A DNA stretch of 64,000 nt from Candidatus Mycobacterium methanotrophicum (GCF_023515995.1 NZ_CP097320.1:1798001-1862000); one strand, 5' to 3'. Shown: positions 1 to 9,584, counted from the stretch's first letter. Program-made: numbers and translations. The notes: a model not told the origin generated them from the sequence alone.

Positions 1-225
1 GAAGCGGCCACGGCGGAGGCCGACGACGCCGAGGTCGACGCCCCCGAGGCCGAGCTGGCCGAGACGCCGGAGGCGGTCGCGACGGGCGGGCCGGAGAAGC
101 CGACGCTCGGAGCCGATCGACCCGACCGCAACGCAGTCACGCGGAAGCTGAGAAAGCTGGGTTCCCGGCTGCGCCCGCGGGGTAACACCGACTGGCATGC
201 TGAAAGACGTGACCGATCCGGCTGA
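1..225 (+). CDS. lgt: Probable C-terminal tail of prolipoprotein diacylglyceryl transferase (partial)
   Basis: The window opens inside a reading frame that stays open from base 1 to a TGA at 223-225. The 74 visible residues are an Ala/Glu/Asp-rich acidic stretch followed by a basic end (LRKLGSRLRPRG). No catalytic part is visible. Mycobacterial Lgt proteins carry a long, low-complexity acidic C-terminal tail, and lgt lies just upstream of the DUF2752 gene and pykA in M. tuberculosis, so the assignment rests on position and composition. It overlaps the next gene by 29 bases. Another protein with an acidic tail cannot be excluded. Confidence 0.5.
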   Translation, partial: EAATAEADDAEVDAPEAELAETPEAVATGGPEKPTLGADRPDRNAVTRKLRKLGSRLRPRGNTDWHAERRDRSG

Positions 226-622
226 GCGCGGCGCCAGGTGCGGGCTTTTCGCAGCACTGGGTCCGGGTGCGCTGCTGGCCGGCGCGCTCGGTTACGTCGG
301 CGTGGTGGACCCGCACAGACCGGACTCGATTTTTCCCGTTTGCCCCTTTCGCCTGCTCACCGGGTGGAACTGCCCCGCATGCGGAGGCCTGCGGACGATT
401 CACGACATCCTGCACGGTGATCTAGCCGCGGCGATCACCGACAATACGTTTCTGCTCGTCGGGACCCCGATGTTGACCGGATGGTTTCTGCTGCGCCGCC
501 GCTCGGGAAATTCCCTCTTACCAGTACCGGCGGTGGCGAGTGTCGTCATCGCGACGCTGGCCTGGACAGTGCTGCGTAACCTGCCGGGATTCCCCTTCGT
601 TCCGACGCTAGTCACGAGTTAG
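197..622 (+). CDS. DUF2752 family membrane protein (Rv1616-like)
   Basis: A 141-residue protein with about three hydrophobic segments (near residues 17-38, 85-100 and 112-130). Between the first two lies the hallmark of DUF2752, CPF followed by GWNCPACGGLR, an exposed cysteine motif whose role is not established. The ATG at 197 lies inside the tail of the preceding frame, which suggests translational coupling. pykA follows after 62 bases. The same order (lgt region, DUF2752 gene, pykA) is known in M. tuberculosis. Function unknown; the paired cysteines could bind metal or form a disulfide. Confidence 0.8.
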   Translation: MLKDVTDPAERGARCGLFAALGPGALLAGALGYVGVVDPHRPDSIFPVCPFRLLTGWNCPACGGLRTIHDILHGDLAAAITDNTFLLVGTPMLTGWFLLRRRSGNSLLPVPAVASVVIATLAWTVLRNLPGFPFVPTLVTS

Positions 623-684
623 CCGGCTGCCGGATCGGTAACCGTCTCGGCGATGATCAGCCAGCAGGACTATGCTGTTGCATC

Positions 685-2103
685 GTGGCAAGACGCGGCA
701 AGATCGTCTGTACTCTCGGTCCGGCCACCAACACTGACGAATCGGTCAGAGCGCTGGTTGAAGCCGGGATGGACGTCGCCAGAATGAACTTCAGCCATGG
801 CGACTACAGCGATCACAAAGCCGCCTACGGCCGGGTGCGGGCCGCCTCGGACGTCACCGGGCGCGCGGTGGGCGTGCTTGCCGACCTGCAGGGCCCGAAG
901 ATCAGGCTCGGCCGTTTCGCCGACGGGCCGACCTACTGGGCCGACGGCGAGACCGTGCGGATCACTGTGTCGGACTTCCTGGGCAACCACGACCGGATTT
1001 CGACCACCTACAAGTACTTGACCCAAGACGCCGCGGCCGGCGATCGCCTTCTGGTCGACGACGGGAACGTCGGCTTGGTGGTCGAGGACATCGACGGGGA
1101 CGACGTCGTGTGCACTGTCACCGAGGGCGGACCGGTCAGCAACAACAAGGGAATGTCGCTGCCCGGGATGAACGTGTCGGCGCCCGCGTTGTCCACCAAG
1201 GACGTCGACGATCTCGAATTCGCACTGCACTTGGGCGTCGACATGGTGGCGCTGTCATTCGTGCGTTCGCCATCCGATGTCGAGCTGGTCCACGAGGTGA
1301 TGGATCGAATCGGCCGCCGGGTACCGGTCATCGCCAAACTCGAGAAGCCCGACGCCATCGACAACCTCGAAGCAGTTGTACTGGCATTCGATGCCGTGAT
1401 GGTCGCCCGCGGCGATCTGGGAGTCGAGCTGCCGCTTGAAGAGGTTCCACTAGTCCAGAAGCGGGCCATCCAAATAGCCAGGGAGAACGCAAAACCCGTC
1501 ATCGTCGCGACCCAGATGCTCGAATCGATGATCGAAAACTCCCGCCCGACACGGGCCGAGGCCTCTGACGTCGCCAACGCGGTGCTCGACGGCGCCGACG
1601 CGCTGATGCTGTCCGGCGAAACCGCCGTCGGCAAGCATCCGCTGGCCGCTGTCCAGACGATGGCCCGCATCGTGTGCGCGGTGGAAGAGAATTCGACCGC
1701 CGCCCCGCCGCTGACCCACGTCCCACGCACCAAGCGCGGGGTGATCAGTTACGCCGCTCGCGATATCGGCGAGCGGCTGGACGCCAAGGCTTTGGTCGCC
1801 TTCACCCAATCCGGAGACACCGTACGGCGACTGGCGCGACTGCATACGCCGCTGCCGCTGCTGGCGTTCACCCCATTGCCCGAAGTGCGTAGCCAACTCG
1901 CCATGACATGGGGCACCGAGACGTTCATAGTGCCCATCATCCAAACCACCGACGGCATGATCCGCCAAGTAGACAAGTCGCTGCTGGACCTGGGCCGCTA
2001 CAAACGCGGCGACCTGGTGGTGATCGTGGCGGGCGCGCCGCCGGGCACCGTCGGGTCGACCAATATGATTCATGTGCACCGGATCGGCGAGGACGACGTT
2101 TAG
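685..2103 (+). CDS. pykA: Pyruvate kinase
   Basis: Transfers phosphate from phosphoenolpyruvate to ADP in the last step of glycolysis; cytosolic. The 472-residue length is normal for the mycobacterial enzyme. Visible signatures are the N-terminal RRGKIVCTLGPAT, the catalytic-lysine region VIAKLEKPDAI (about residue 215), MVARGDLGVELP and the family motif MLESMIENSRPTRAE. The B domain lies near residues 70-165 and the regulatory C-terminal domain after about 345. The GTG at 685 places the standard MARRGK start. tesB1 follows after 23 bases, so the two may be co-transcribed. Confidence 0.95.
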   Translation: MARRGKIVCTLGPATNTDESVRALVEAGMDVARMNFSHGDYSDHKAAYGRVRAASDVTGRAVGVLADLQGPKIRLGRFADGPTYWADGETVRITVSDFLGNHDRISTTYKYLTQDAAAGDRLLVDDGNVGLVVEDIDGDDVVCTVTEGGPVSNNKGMSLPGMNVSAPALSTKDVDDLEFALHLGVDMVALSFVRSPSDVELVHEVMDRIGRRVPVIAKLEKPDAIDNLEAVVLAFDAVMVARGDLGVELPLEEVPLVQKRAIQIARENAKPVIVATQMLESMIENSRPTRAEASDVANAVLDGADALMLSGETAVGKHPLAAVQTMARIVCAVEENSTAAPPLTHVPRTKRGVISYAARDIGERLDAKALVAFTQSGDTVRRLARLHTPLPLLAFTPLPEVRSQLAMTWGTETFIVPIIQTTDGMIRQVDKSLLDLGRYKRGDLVVIVAGAPPGTVGSTNMIHVHRIGEDDV

Positions 2104-2126
2104 AGCCGGGCCATTAGGCTGACCGG

Positions 2127-2990
2127 GTGTCTGACTTCGACGAGCTGATGGCGGTTCTCGACCTGCACCCCATGGGCGATGACGTCTTCATCGGCGCCCA
2201 TCCCAGTAAGAACCCGCCTCGGACATTCGGCGGATTGATGACGGCGCAATCATTTGTGGCCGGTACCCGCACGCTGACCCGCGACTTGCCGCCCAACGCG
2301 CTGTCGGTGCACTTCATCAACGGTGGCGACACCGCCAAAGACATGGAATTCCAGGTGGTGCGGTTGCGCGACGAGCGCCGCTTTGCGAACCGGCGCATCG
2401 AGGTGACGCAGGATGGCACCTTGTTGGCGACGGCCATGATCTCCTACCTGGCCGGCGGTCGCGGCCTCGAGCACAACGTCGAACCGCCCGAGGTCGCCGA
2501 CCCGGAGACGTTGCCGTCGATCAAGGAGTTGCTCCGCGGATATGAGCACACCGTTCCGTTGTTCGTCAATGCGTTGCAACCAATCGAATGGCGCTATACC
2601 AACGACCCCTCGTGGGTGATGCGGGAGAAAGGCGACCGGCTCGACTACAACCGAGTTTGGGTGAAAGCCGACGGTGTGCTGCCCGACGACCCGCTGCTGC
2701 ACACCGCCACGATGCTCTATTGCTCGGACACCACGGTGCTGGACTCGATCATCACCACCCATGGACTCTCGTGGGGGTTCGACCGCATCTTTGCTGCGAC
2801 CGTCAATCACTCGGTCTGGTTTCATCGCCAGGTCAGCTTCAACGACTGGGTGTTGTATTCCACATCCTCGCCGGTGGCCGCCGATTCACGTGGGCTTGGG
2901 ACCGGCTATTTCTTCAACCGCGCGGGCCAGCCGGTCGCCACCGTGATGCAAGAAGGCGTGGTGAAGTATTTCCCCGGGCCGGGGCGGTAG
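2127..2990 (+). CDS. tesB1: Acyl-CoA thioesterase II
   Basis: Hydrolyses acyl-CoA to free fatty acid and CoA. The 287-residue protein shows the double hot-dog arrangement of TesB: an N-terminal half with KNPPRTFGGLMTAQS and a C-terminal half with NHSVWFHR and DWVLYSTSSP, ending in a strand with MQEGVVKYF. Length agrees with the family. The GTG at 2127 gives MSDFDELMAVLDLHP, the usual mycobacterial N-terminus. It follows pykA on the same strand. A strong hairpin directly downstream probably ends the transcript. Physiological substrates cannot be read from the sequence. Confidence 0.9.
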   Translation: MSDFDELMAVLDLHPMGDDVFIGAHPSKNPPRTFGGLMTAQSFVAGTRTLTRDLPPNALSVHFINGGDTAKDMEFQVVRLRDERRFANRRIEVTQDGTLLATAMISYLAGGRGLEHNVEPPEVADPETLPSIKELLRGYEHTVPLFVNALQPIEWRYTNDPSWVMREKGDRLDYNRVWVKADGVLPDDPLLHTATMLYCSDTTVLDSIITTHGLSWGFDRIFAATVNHSVWFHRQVSFNDWVLYSTSSPVAADSRGLGTGYFFNRAGQPVATVMQEGVVKYFPGPGR

Positions 2991-3007
2991 GCCGACGCAA
3001 AACAGCC

Positions 3008-3042
3008 GGCAACGATTCGGTTGCGGCGCACCGAATGTTGCC
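3008..3042 (+). terminator. Stem-loop terminator after tesB1, no U tract
   Basis: Bases 3008-3021 pair with 3030-3042 as a 13-bp stem with a single bulged G at 3014 and an 8-base loop. It begins 18 bases after the tesB1 stop. There is no T run after it, as is common for mycobacterial terminators. It may act as a terminator or as an mRNA-stabilising 3' end. Confidence 0.5.
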
Positions 3043-3176
3043 CAAAGCAAAACCGGCCCGAAGCGTAACGTTCGAGGTGGTTGGGTAATCGGGCGCTAGC
3101 GGCATACCGGTGACGGCCCTGTGACGCAGCAGCTCTGCGTGCCGCCTATTTGTTTCCGAACAGCCGGAGGTTAGGC

Positions 3177-4574
3177 GTGTGCGAGTCGTCGATCGACGTC
3201 GCGCCCGGAGTCCGCGCAAGTGAACGGGTCGTCGTTCACGTCAACTCCTCGGCGGCCCGTTGGGTCGGGGCGTCAGCCGTATTCAGCGCGGCTTGCTGGC
3301 TGGTGACGGCGATCGCCCACGGCCGTGACCACGCGGGCTGGCATGCGACTGGCAGGGTGGGATGGTCATTGACGGCGCTTGCCGCGGTCGCCCTGATCGC
3401 GCGAGGTATCTTTCTGGGTCGCCCGGTGACGGCCGGGCACGCGGCCATCGCTGTTCTCGTGTTGTCCACCGGGATCGGCGCACACGTGCTTGCTTTCGAT
3501 CTCATCGGCGACGTGCTGATCGCCGGCTCCGGCCTGGCGCTGACGTGGCCCGCGTCAGCACGTGGGCATCCCGACGACCTGTCTCGGGTGTGGGCCTTGA
3601 TCAACGCCACCGCCGGCGACCCGCTGGCGCCGTTTGCCATGCAGGCGGGCAAGTGTTACCTGTTCAGTGCGGACCAGAGGGCGGCGCTCGCATACCGGAC
3701 GCGAATCGGCTTCGCGGTGGTGAGCGGGGATCCGGTCGGTGACGAGGCGCAGTTCCCTGCGCTGGTCGCCGACTTCGCCAAAATGTGCCATACCCGCGGG
3801 TGGCGAATCGTCGTCCTGGCCTGCAGTGAGCACCGGCTTGAGCTGTGGACGGACCCGAAAGTGCTCGGCCAAGCGTTGCGTCCGATACCGATCGGCCGCG
3901 ATGTCGTCATCGACGTGGCCACCTTCGACATGGTTGGGCGCAAGTTCCGCAACCTGCGTCAGGCCGTCAAGCGCACGCACAATTGCGGGATCACCACCGA
4001 GATCGTCGACGAGCAGGAGCTCGACGGTCGGTTGTTGGCCGAGCTGACCGAGGTGCTGCGGACGTCAGTCCGCGGTGGGCACACCGACCGCGGATATTGC
4101 ATGAATCTGGACGGCGTGCTGGAGGGCAGGTACCCGGGCGTCAAACTGATCATCGCGCGGGACAAATCCGGGCGGGTGCAGGGCTTCCATCGGTACGCCA
4201 CCGCCGGGCACGGTCGCGATATCACCCTCGATGTGCCGTGGCGTCGTTCCGGAGCACCCAACGGGATCGACGAACGGCTCAGCATCGACATGATCAATGC
4301 GGCGAAAGACACCGGGGCGCAGCGGGTTTCGTTGGCGTTCGCGGCCTTTCCGGAGATCTTCGATCAAAAGCAGCGCGGGCGGATGCAAGGCCTGTTTTAT
4401 TGGCTCATTCATCTGCTGAATCCGTTGATCGCGCTTGAGTCGCTGTACCGATATCTACGTAAATTCCACTCGCCGGGCCAGCGGCGGTATGCGCTGGTGT
4501 CGCTAAGGCACCTGGTGCCGTTGATCTATGTGATGCTCTCGCTGGAGTTCACGCCGCGTCGCCGCAACTTTTAG
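3177..4574 (+). CDS. DUF2156 (MprF-type acyltransferase) membrane protein, Rv1619-like
   Basis: About 465 residues: several N-terminal hydrophobic segments (roughly residues 25-125), then a soluble DUF2156 domain of the kind in MprF/LysX that transfers aminoacyl groups to lipids. Recognisable parts are FAVVSGDPVGDE, RKFRNLRQAVKRT and LDVPWRRSGAPNGIDE. The C-terminus carries a further amphipathic or hydrophobic stretch. The GTG at 3177 is preferred because GGAGG at 3166-3170 sits 6 bases upstream; an in-frame TTG at 3150 would add nine residues. The same domain recurs in lysX later in the window. Substrate unknown. Confidence 0.75.
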   Translation: MCESSIDVAPGVRASERVVVHVNSSAARWVGASAVFSAACWLVTAIAHGRDHAGWHATGRVGWSLTALAAVALIARGIFLGRPVTAGHAAIAVLVLSTGIGAHVLAFDLIGDVLIAGSGLALTWPASARGHPDDLSRVWALINATAGDPLAPFAMQAGKCYLFSADQRAALAYRTRIGFAVVSGDPVGDEAQFPALVADFAKMCHTRGWRIVVLACSEHRLELWTDPKVLGQALRPIPIGRDVVIDVATFDMVGRKFRNLRQAVKRTHNCGITTEIVDEQELDGRLLAELTEVLRTSVRGGHTDRGYCMNLDGVLEGRYPGVKLIIARDKSGRVQGFHRYATAGHGRDITLDVPWRRSGAPNGIDERLSIDMINAAKDTGAQRVSLAFAAFPEIFDQKQRGRMQGLFYWLIHLLNPLIALESLYRYLRKFHSPGQRRYALVSLRHLVPLIYVMLSLEFTPRRRNF

Positions 4575-4578
4575 CGGT

Positions 4579-5139
4579 CTAGCGCACCGGCGTCGACGTC
4601 AGCGTGACGCTCAACCGGTTTTGGACGTTATGCCGAAATTGATCGGCGCAGCGCCGCTGCTGGACGTGGTTCGATCCGGCATGCCGTATGCAGCGGATGT
4701 AGTCGCCGCCGCCGGCGTCCTTCCAGAGCGTCGCCCAGAGTGCAATGAAAGCCAAGCTGACGATTATCGCCAGGGCGCCCAACACGATGCCCGCGATTGC
4801 CACCCCGCCATTGTTGGCGGTGCCGCGCTTGGCCCGTCCGCGCCCGAGGGCCCCGATGACGATCGCGACGAGGCCCAGCACGATGCTGACGATGTTGACC
4901 AACGGCACCGGGGAACCGAGCAACCCGACAACCGCCAGGACCAGCGCGGCGCTGCCGAGGCCGTTTTCGGGCTGCACCGGCGCCCGATAACCGTAGTGCG
5001 GCGGTGAATAACCGCTCGGGTATGGGCCGGGCCGATGCGGATATTGGTATGGGTACGGATATCGGTATGGCGGCGCCGTTTGCGGTGTTCCCTCGGAGTT
5101 TTGGCGTCTGCCCGACGGCGTGTCCGGAGGTTCGGTCAT
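4579..5139 (-). CDS. DUF4190 membrane protein at the end of the cyd operon
   Basis: 186 residues. The N-terminal 60 are Pro/Tyr-rich and probably disordered (runs such as PYRYPYPYQYP). Two hydrophobic segments follow, with the DUF4190 pattern of small residues (VVGLLGSPVPLVNIVSIVLG and a later AGIVLGALAIIVSLAFIAL). Its ATG overlaps the cydC stop as ATGA, so it is very likely translated with the cytochrome bd operon. The C-terminal 40 residues are charged with two cysteines. Function unknown; a link to bd oxidase is only suggested by the overlap. It ends 5 bases from the convergent DUF2156 gene. Confidence 0.7.
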   Translation of the reverse strand: MTEPPDTPSGRRQNSEGTPQTAPPYRYPYPYQYPHRPGPYPSGYSPPHYGYRAPVQPENGLGSAALVLAVVGLLGSPVPLVNIVSIVLGLVAIVIGALGRGRAKRGTANNGGVAIAGIVLGALAIIVSLAFIALWATLWKDAGGGDYIRCIRHAGSNHVQQRRCADQFRHNVQNRLSVTLTSTPVR

Positions 5140-6857
5140 GGCTCGCTTTCTCGATCGGACGTCCTCGTCGACTGTTCGCCAGAGTATCCGCCGGGGCCGA
5201 TACGCAGTTCGGGACAGCGAATGTCGTTGGGCAAATGATGAGTAGCCACCACCACCGTCCGCTCTGCCGCGATGAGACCACCGTGCGCGTTCAGCAGATT
5301 GCGCAGAATAGGCTCGGCGTCGGCGGCATCGAGGTGTTCGGTCGGTTCATCGAGCAACACAATCCGCGCGGGTGAGATCAGTGCCCGGGCGAGCAACAGA
5401 CGCCTACGTTGCCCCGCCGACAACGCCTCCGGGCCGCCGCCCAACACCGCGTCCAGACCGTCCGGCAGACCGGCCAGCCAGGCGTCCAGCCCGACCAGGC
5501 GCAGCGCGATGTTCAGTTGATTATCCGGGCAGTCGCCCCGCGCCACCAGCAGGTTATCCCGCACGGTAGTGGCGAAAATGTGCGCGTCCTCAGCGAAAAA
5601 GCCGATGGCCGAGCGAATTGCAGCTTCACGAAAACTGGGCAGCGGTAATTCGCCGAGCGTGACGTCGCCACGCAACGGCGTGAGCAGACCTGCGAGGGTC
5701 ATCAACAGCGTCGTCTTACCGGAGCCGCTGGGGCCGGTGACCGCGAGGCGGGCGCCGGGCGGCAGGTCGACAGACACCGCCGCCGGCATCCGCGAAGCCC
5801 GGCCGGCGGTGACGACGCTGTCGGCGCGAAGCCGCCCGGTAGACAGCGGATGCGCTGGTGTGGCGGCCGAAGCGGGCCCAGGATCCGTGGGCGGCGCCGC
5901 GGTGTCACGCGGGGCCAAATCGAGCAGACGCCGCGCCGCCAACCGTGATCGTGTCAGCTGGGTGGCCGCGGCGGGCAACGGTGTCGTCGCCTCAAATGCC
6001 GATAGCGGCAACAGCATCAGAACAGCCAATGTGGTGGGCGCGACGGAGCCTGCCATACCGATGCCTGCCACAACGGCGCCCAGCACGCTGACGCCGATCG
6101 CCGCCGTGGGAAGAGCCTGCGCGAACGCGGCCGGCCGGGCCGCGGCATCGATGGCATCGGCCCAATCACGTTGCCGGCGTTGTGACTCGGCGATGATCGT
6201 GGGCAACACACCACCGACTCGCAGCTCGGGTGCATGCTCTAACGCCAGCATCGCCGCCACGTCACGACCGGAATGATGCTGGCGTGCAACAAGTTCCTGT
6301 GCACGGGCAGCCCGCGATGACAGCCACGGCGCGACGATGCCGGCGGCGAGCAGACACATCGCCAGGATCGCTGCCGCCAACGGCGAGATGATCCCGACGA
6401 CCGCAATCGCCGCGACCGCGAGCACGGCTGCCACGCTGAACGGCAGCAAGGCGCGTACCAGCACGTCGGCGAGCTGATCGACGTCAGCGCCGAGCCGTGC
6501 GACGAGCTCGCCGCTGTGCAATCTGGTCGCGATGTCGGGCCGACCGTGCGCTAACCGGGTAAAGAGCAGCACACGGGCGCTGCCGGCGACCCGCAGCGCG
6601 GTGTCGTGGTTGACCAGCCGCTCGCAATAGTGCAGTACGCCACGGGAAATCGCAAAGGTGCGCACCGCCACCACCGCGATTGACAGATCGAGCACCGGCG
6701 GCATCTGCCAAGCACGGGTGATCAACCAGGCCGACAGTCCGGCCAGCGCCAACGCGCTGCCCAGCGATAGCACCCCCAGCGCGATCCCGAGCAGCAAGCG
6801 CGGGGTTCGCGGGTGCAACAGCCGCAGCGCGGTCGGCAGGGGATCAGACGCGAGCAT
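5136..6857 (-). CDS. cydC: Thiol reductant ABC exporter subunit CydC
   Basis: ABC half-transporter that with CydD exports glutathione/cysteine-type thiols needed for cytochrome bd assembly; inner membrane. About 573 residues: six-helix transmembrane region to about residue 300, then an ATPase domain with Walker A GPSGSGKTTLLM, signature LSAGQRRRLLLARAL and Walker B IVLLDEPTEHLD. The ATG at 6857 (MLASDPLPTALRLL) is chosen because longer in-frame starts run back through cydD coding sequence. It overlaps the cydD end by 14 bases and the DUF4190 gene by 4. Length fits mycobacterial CydC. Confidence 0.92.
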   Translation of the reverse strand: MLASDPLPTALRLLHPRTPRLLLGIALGVLSLGSALALAGLSAWLITRAWQMPPVLDLSIAVVAVRTFAISRGVLHYCERLVNHDTALRVAGSARVLLFTRLAHGRPDIATRLHSGELVARLGADVDQLADVLVRALLPFSVAAVLAVAAIAVVGIISPLAAAILAMCLLAAGIVAPWLSSRAARAQELVARQHHSGRDVAAMLALEHAPELRVGGVLPTIIAESQRRQRDWADAIDAAARPAAFAQALPTAAIGVSVLGAVVAGIGMAGSVAPTTLAVLMLLPLSAFEATTPLPAAATQLTRSRLAARRLLDLAPRDTAAPPTDPGPASAATPAHPLSTGRLRADSVVTAGRASRMPAAVSVDLPPGARLAVTGPSGSGKTTLLMTLAGLLTPLRGDVTLGELPLPSFREAAIRSAIGFFAEDAHIFATTVRDNLLVARGDCPDNQLNIALRLVGLDAWLAGLPDGLDAVLGGGPEALSAGQRRRLLLARALISPARIVLLDEPTEHLDAADAEPILRNLLNAHGGLIAAERTVVVATHHLPNDIRCPELRIGPGGYSGEQSTRTSDRESEP

Positions 6858-8478
6858 GATGAAGGTCCTGCGCCCCGGCCACTTCGATGACCTGATCACC
6901 GATGCCGACGACATGTTCGCGGTGGCCGACCAGCACCACGGTGGCGCCGGCGCGCGCGCGTTCGACAATGGCCCGCAGCACCCGGGTTTCGGTTGCGGCG
7001 TCGAGGTGTGCGGTGGGCTCGTCGAGCAGCAGCACCGGCGCCGGTGAGGCGAGCGCGCGGGCCAAGCCGAGGCGTTGCCGCTGACCCAGCGACAGCCCCA
7101 CTCCGCGGCTTCCGATGACGGTGTGCATCCGGTCGGGCAGCTCGGCGAGTACTTGGTCGAATCCGGCTGCAGCACCGGCGCTATCAAGGTCAGCGAGAGC
7201 GCCGAACAGTGTCAGGTTGTCGGCGACGGTCCCGGGTATCAGCACAGGGCGTTGCGGCAACCAGGAGACCTGCTGCCACCACGCGGTCGATTCGAGATCG
7301 GCGATTTCGACTCCGGCAACGGTGACGCGGCCGCTGCTGGCCGCGGTGATGCCGGCGATGACCTGGAGCGTGGTGCTTTTTCCTGCGCCGTTGGCACCAG
7401 TGAGCACCGTGACCTGACCGGGGTGGATCACTGCGCTGAGATCGTGCGGACGCGGCCCGTCGCGCCCAGCGACGCTGAGCTCGTCGAGCACGATTACGGC
7501 ACTGCGCGCCGTGACTGTCCGGGAACCCGGGACGGCGGGTGGGGCATCCTGGATCAGTGCGAACGCCGTGTCCGCGGCGGCTCGGCCATCTTGGGCGGCA
7601 TGGAATTCCACGCCGATGCGGCGCAGTGGCCAGTAGACGTCGGGCGCGAGCAACAGCACGGTCAAACCGGTGGTCAAACTGATCTCACCGAACACCAGGC
7701 GCAGTCCGATGCTGACGGCGACCATGGCGACACCGAGGGTGGCGAGCAGCTCCAACACCAGCGCGGAGAGGAACGCGATCCGCAGTGTCGCCATCGTTGA
7801 CCGCCGGTGGGCGTCGGCCAATTCGGCGATGCGGCGTTCGGGCCCGGTGGCGCGACCGAGGGCCCGCAGCGTCGGAATTCCGGCGATCAAATCGAGCAGC
7901 CGGGCCTGCAAAATGGCCATCGCGGCCAGCGCTGCCGCGGACCGCTCCGCAGCCGCCAGGCCGATCAGCACCATGAAGATGGGAATCAACGGCAGCGTGA
8001 TCGATACGATCACAGCCGATTTCAGGTCATAGAGCCCGACCACAAGAGCGCTCACCGGGGTCAGGATCGCCGCCAGCAGCAGCGCCGGAAGATACGCGGT
8101 GAAATAGGGCCGCAGCGCGTCGAGCCCGCGGGTCACCACCGCGGCCGCGGCGTCGCGCTGGGCTGCCAGTTGGCGGGGTTGGCAGGCGGTTACGGCGTTA
8201 AGGACCTGGCCGCTGAGGTCGGCGATCACCGCGCTGGCCCCACGCTGGCCCAACCGCGCCTGCAGCCAGTGCGCCACGGCTCGCACCGCCCATACCGCCA
8301 GCAGGATCGACAACATCGGCGCCCACTGGCTTAGGGTCTGCGCGGCTGGGTCGGTGATGACCCGGGAAGCGATGTGCGCCAGCAGGATCGCAGAGCTGAT
8401 CGCGCAACCTGAGATCACTACACCGCAAACCGTTGTCGCGGCTAGGAAATGGCGTAACGCCGCCGATGCCCGCCACAA
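6844..8478 (-). CDS. cydD: Thiol reductant ABC exporter subunit CydD
   Basis: Partner of CydC in the bd-oxidase assembly exporter. At least 544 residues: transmembrane domain (about 1-310), then Walker A GANGAGKSTTLQV, signature LSLGQRQRLGLARAL and Walker B VLLLDEPTAHLD. The listed start is a TTG at 8478. In-frame conserved-looking sequence (SSRGPLDPR) continues upstream to a CTG at 8514 that overlaps the cydB TGA as CTGA, so the true start may be that CTG by translational coupling. It is third in the cydA-cydB-cydD-cydC-DUF4190 operon. Confidence 0.9.
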   Translation of the reverse strand: MWRASAALRHFLAATTVCGVVISGCAISSAILLAHIASRVITDPAAQTLSQWAPMLSILLAVWAVRAVAHWLQARLGQRGASAVIADLSGQVLNAVTACQPRQLAAQRDAAAAVVTRGLDALRPYFTAYLPALLLAAILTPVSALVVGLYDLKSAVIVSITLPLIPIFMVLIGLAAAERSAAALAAMAILQARLLDLIAGIPTLRALGRATGPERRIAELADAHRRSTMATLRIAFLSALVLELLATLGVAMVAVSIGLRLVFGEISLTTGLTVLLLAPDVYWPLRRIGVEFHAAQDGRAAADTAFALIQDAPPAVPGSRTVTARSAVIVLDELSVAGRDGPRPHDLSAVIHPGQVTVLTGANGAGKSTTLQVIAGITAASSGRVTVAGVEIADLESTAWWQQVSWLPQRPVLIPGTVADNLTLFGALADLDSAGAAAGFDQVLAELPDRMHTVIGSRGVGLSLGQRQRLGLARALASPAPVLLLDEPTAHLDAATETRVLRAIVERARAGATVVLVGHREHVVGIGDQVIEVAGAQDLHHARV

Positions 8479-8510
8479 TCGCGGATCCAGGGGCCCCCGG
8501 CTGCTCGCGC

Positions 8511-9557
8511 TCAGGACGTGCGCCTCACCAGACCGGTCGACGGCGGTATACGGTCAGTCGAAATCCGTTGCCGGAAAACCCAATACGTCCAGGCTTGGTA
8601 GATCACCGTCAACGGAGCCATCAACACCGTCACCCAGGTCATGATCTTGAGGGTGTACGGCGTGGACGACGCGTTGTAGATCGTCAGGTTCCATTGCTTG
8701 TTCAGCGTCGAAGGCACGAGGTTCGGATAGAGCGCTCCAAAAAGAAGGATCACCACGGCTGCCACGACCACGGCAGTGCACAGAAAAGCCCAGCCATCGG
8801 ATGCTCGTCGCCACACCAGCGCAACTGCTGCCAGCTGTGCGACCACCGCGAGGCCCAGCACCAGCCAGGTCCAATTCTTGCCGTAGGCCAGTTGCGTCCA
8901 AAGCCCAAACCCGCCGACCAGTCCGGTCACCGGGAGTGACAGCCGCACCGCGAAGCGGTGAGCGTCGTCGCGGATCGCGCCCGATGTCTTCAGGGCGACG
9001 AACACTGCGCCGTAAAAGAGAAACAGCCCCGCTGTGGCCAGACCGCCCAGCAGCGTGTACGCATTGAGCACGTCGGTGATGGACAAGTCGACGCGTCCAT
9101 TGGCGTCCACCGGGAGCCCTCGCACCAGGATGGCGAACGCCACGCCCCACAGCGCGGCGGGTAGCCAGGACCCGGCCGCGATCCCGAAGTCGGCCCATGT
9201 CCGCCATTTCGAGTCGTCGACCGTGCCGCGCCATTCGATCGACACCGAACGCACGATCATGCCGAACAGGATCGCCAGCAGCGGCAAATACAGGCTGGAG
9301 AAGACGGCGGCATACCAGCCGGGAAATGCGGCGAACATCCCCGCGCCGGCGGTGATCAGCCAAACCTCGTTGCCGTCCCACACCGGACCGATGGTGTTAA
9401 GTGCCGCGCGGCGACGCGCCTCCGGATCGCCGGCGCCGGCGCGGGCGCGGGCCAACGGTTCCATCAGCATGCCCACGCCGAAGTCGAAGCCTTCGAGGAT
9501 GAAGAAGCCGACGAACAGCATTGCGATGATGCCGAACCACAACTGTTGCAGTCCCAT
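8511..9557 (-). CDS. cydB: Cytochrome bd ubiquinol/menaquinol oxidase subunit II
   Basis: Membrane subunit of the bd-type terminal oxidase, a high-affinity O2 reductase used under low oxygen or when the bcc-aa3 branch is inhibited. 348 residues with eight or nine hydrophobic helices. Typical signatures are FFILEGFDFGVGML near the N-terminus, IGPVWDGNEVWLITAGAGMF and the late LVPSTLNKQWNLTIYNASSTP. The ATG at 9557 follows an AAGGAGCTGACCG stretch, a good ribosome-binding site. 27 bases separate it from cydA. Confidence 0.95.
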   Translation of the reverse strand: MGLQQLWFGIIAMLFVGFFILEGFDFGVGMLMEPLARARAGAGDPEARRRAALNTIGPVWDGNEVWLITAGAGMFAAFPGWYAAVFSSLYLPLLAILFGMIVRSVSIEWRGTVDDSKWRTWADFGIAAGSWLPAALWGVAFAILVRGLPVDANGRVDLSITDVLNAYTLLGGLATAGLFLFYGAVFVALKTSGAIRDDAHRFAVRLSLPVTGLVGGFGLWTQLAYGKNWTWLVLGLAVVAQLAAVALVWRRASDGWAFLCTAVVVAAVVILLFGALYPNLVPSTLNKQWNLTIYNASSTPYTLKIMTWVTVLMAPLTVIYQAWTYWVFRQRISTDRIPPSTGLVRRTS

Positions 9558-9584
9558 CGGTCAGCTCCTTTCGGACAGCAGGTG

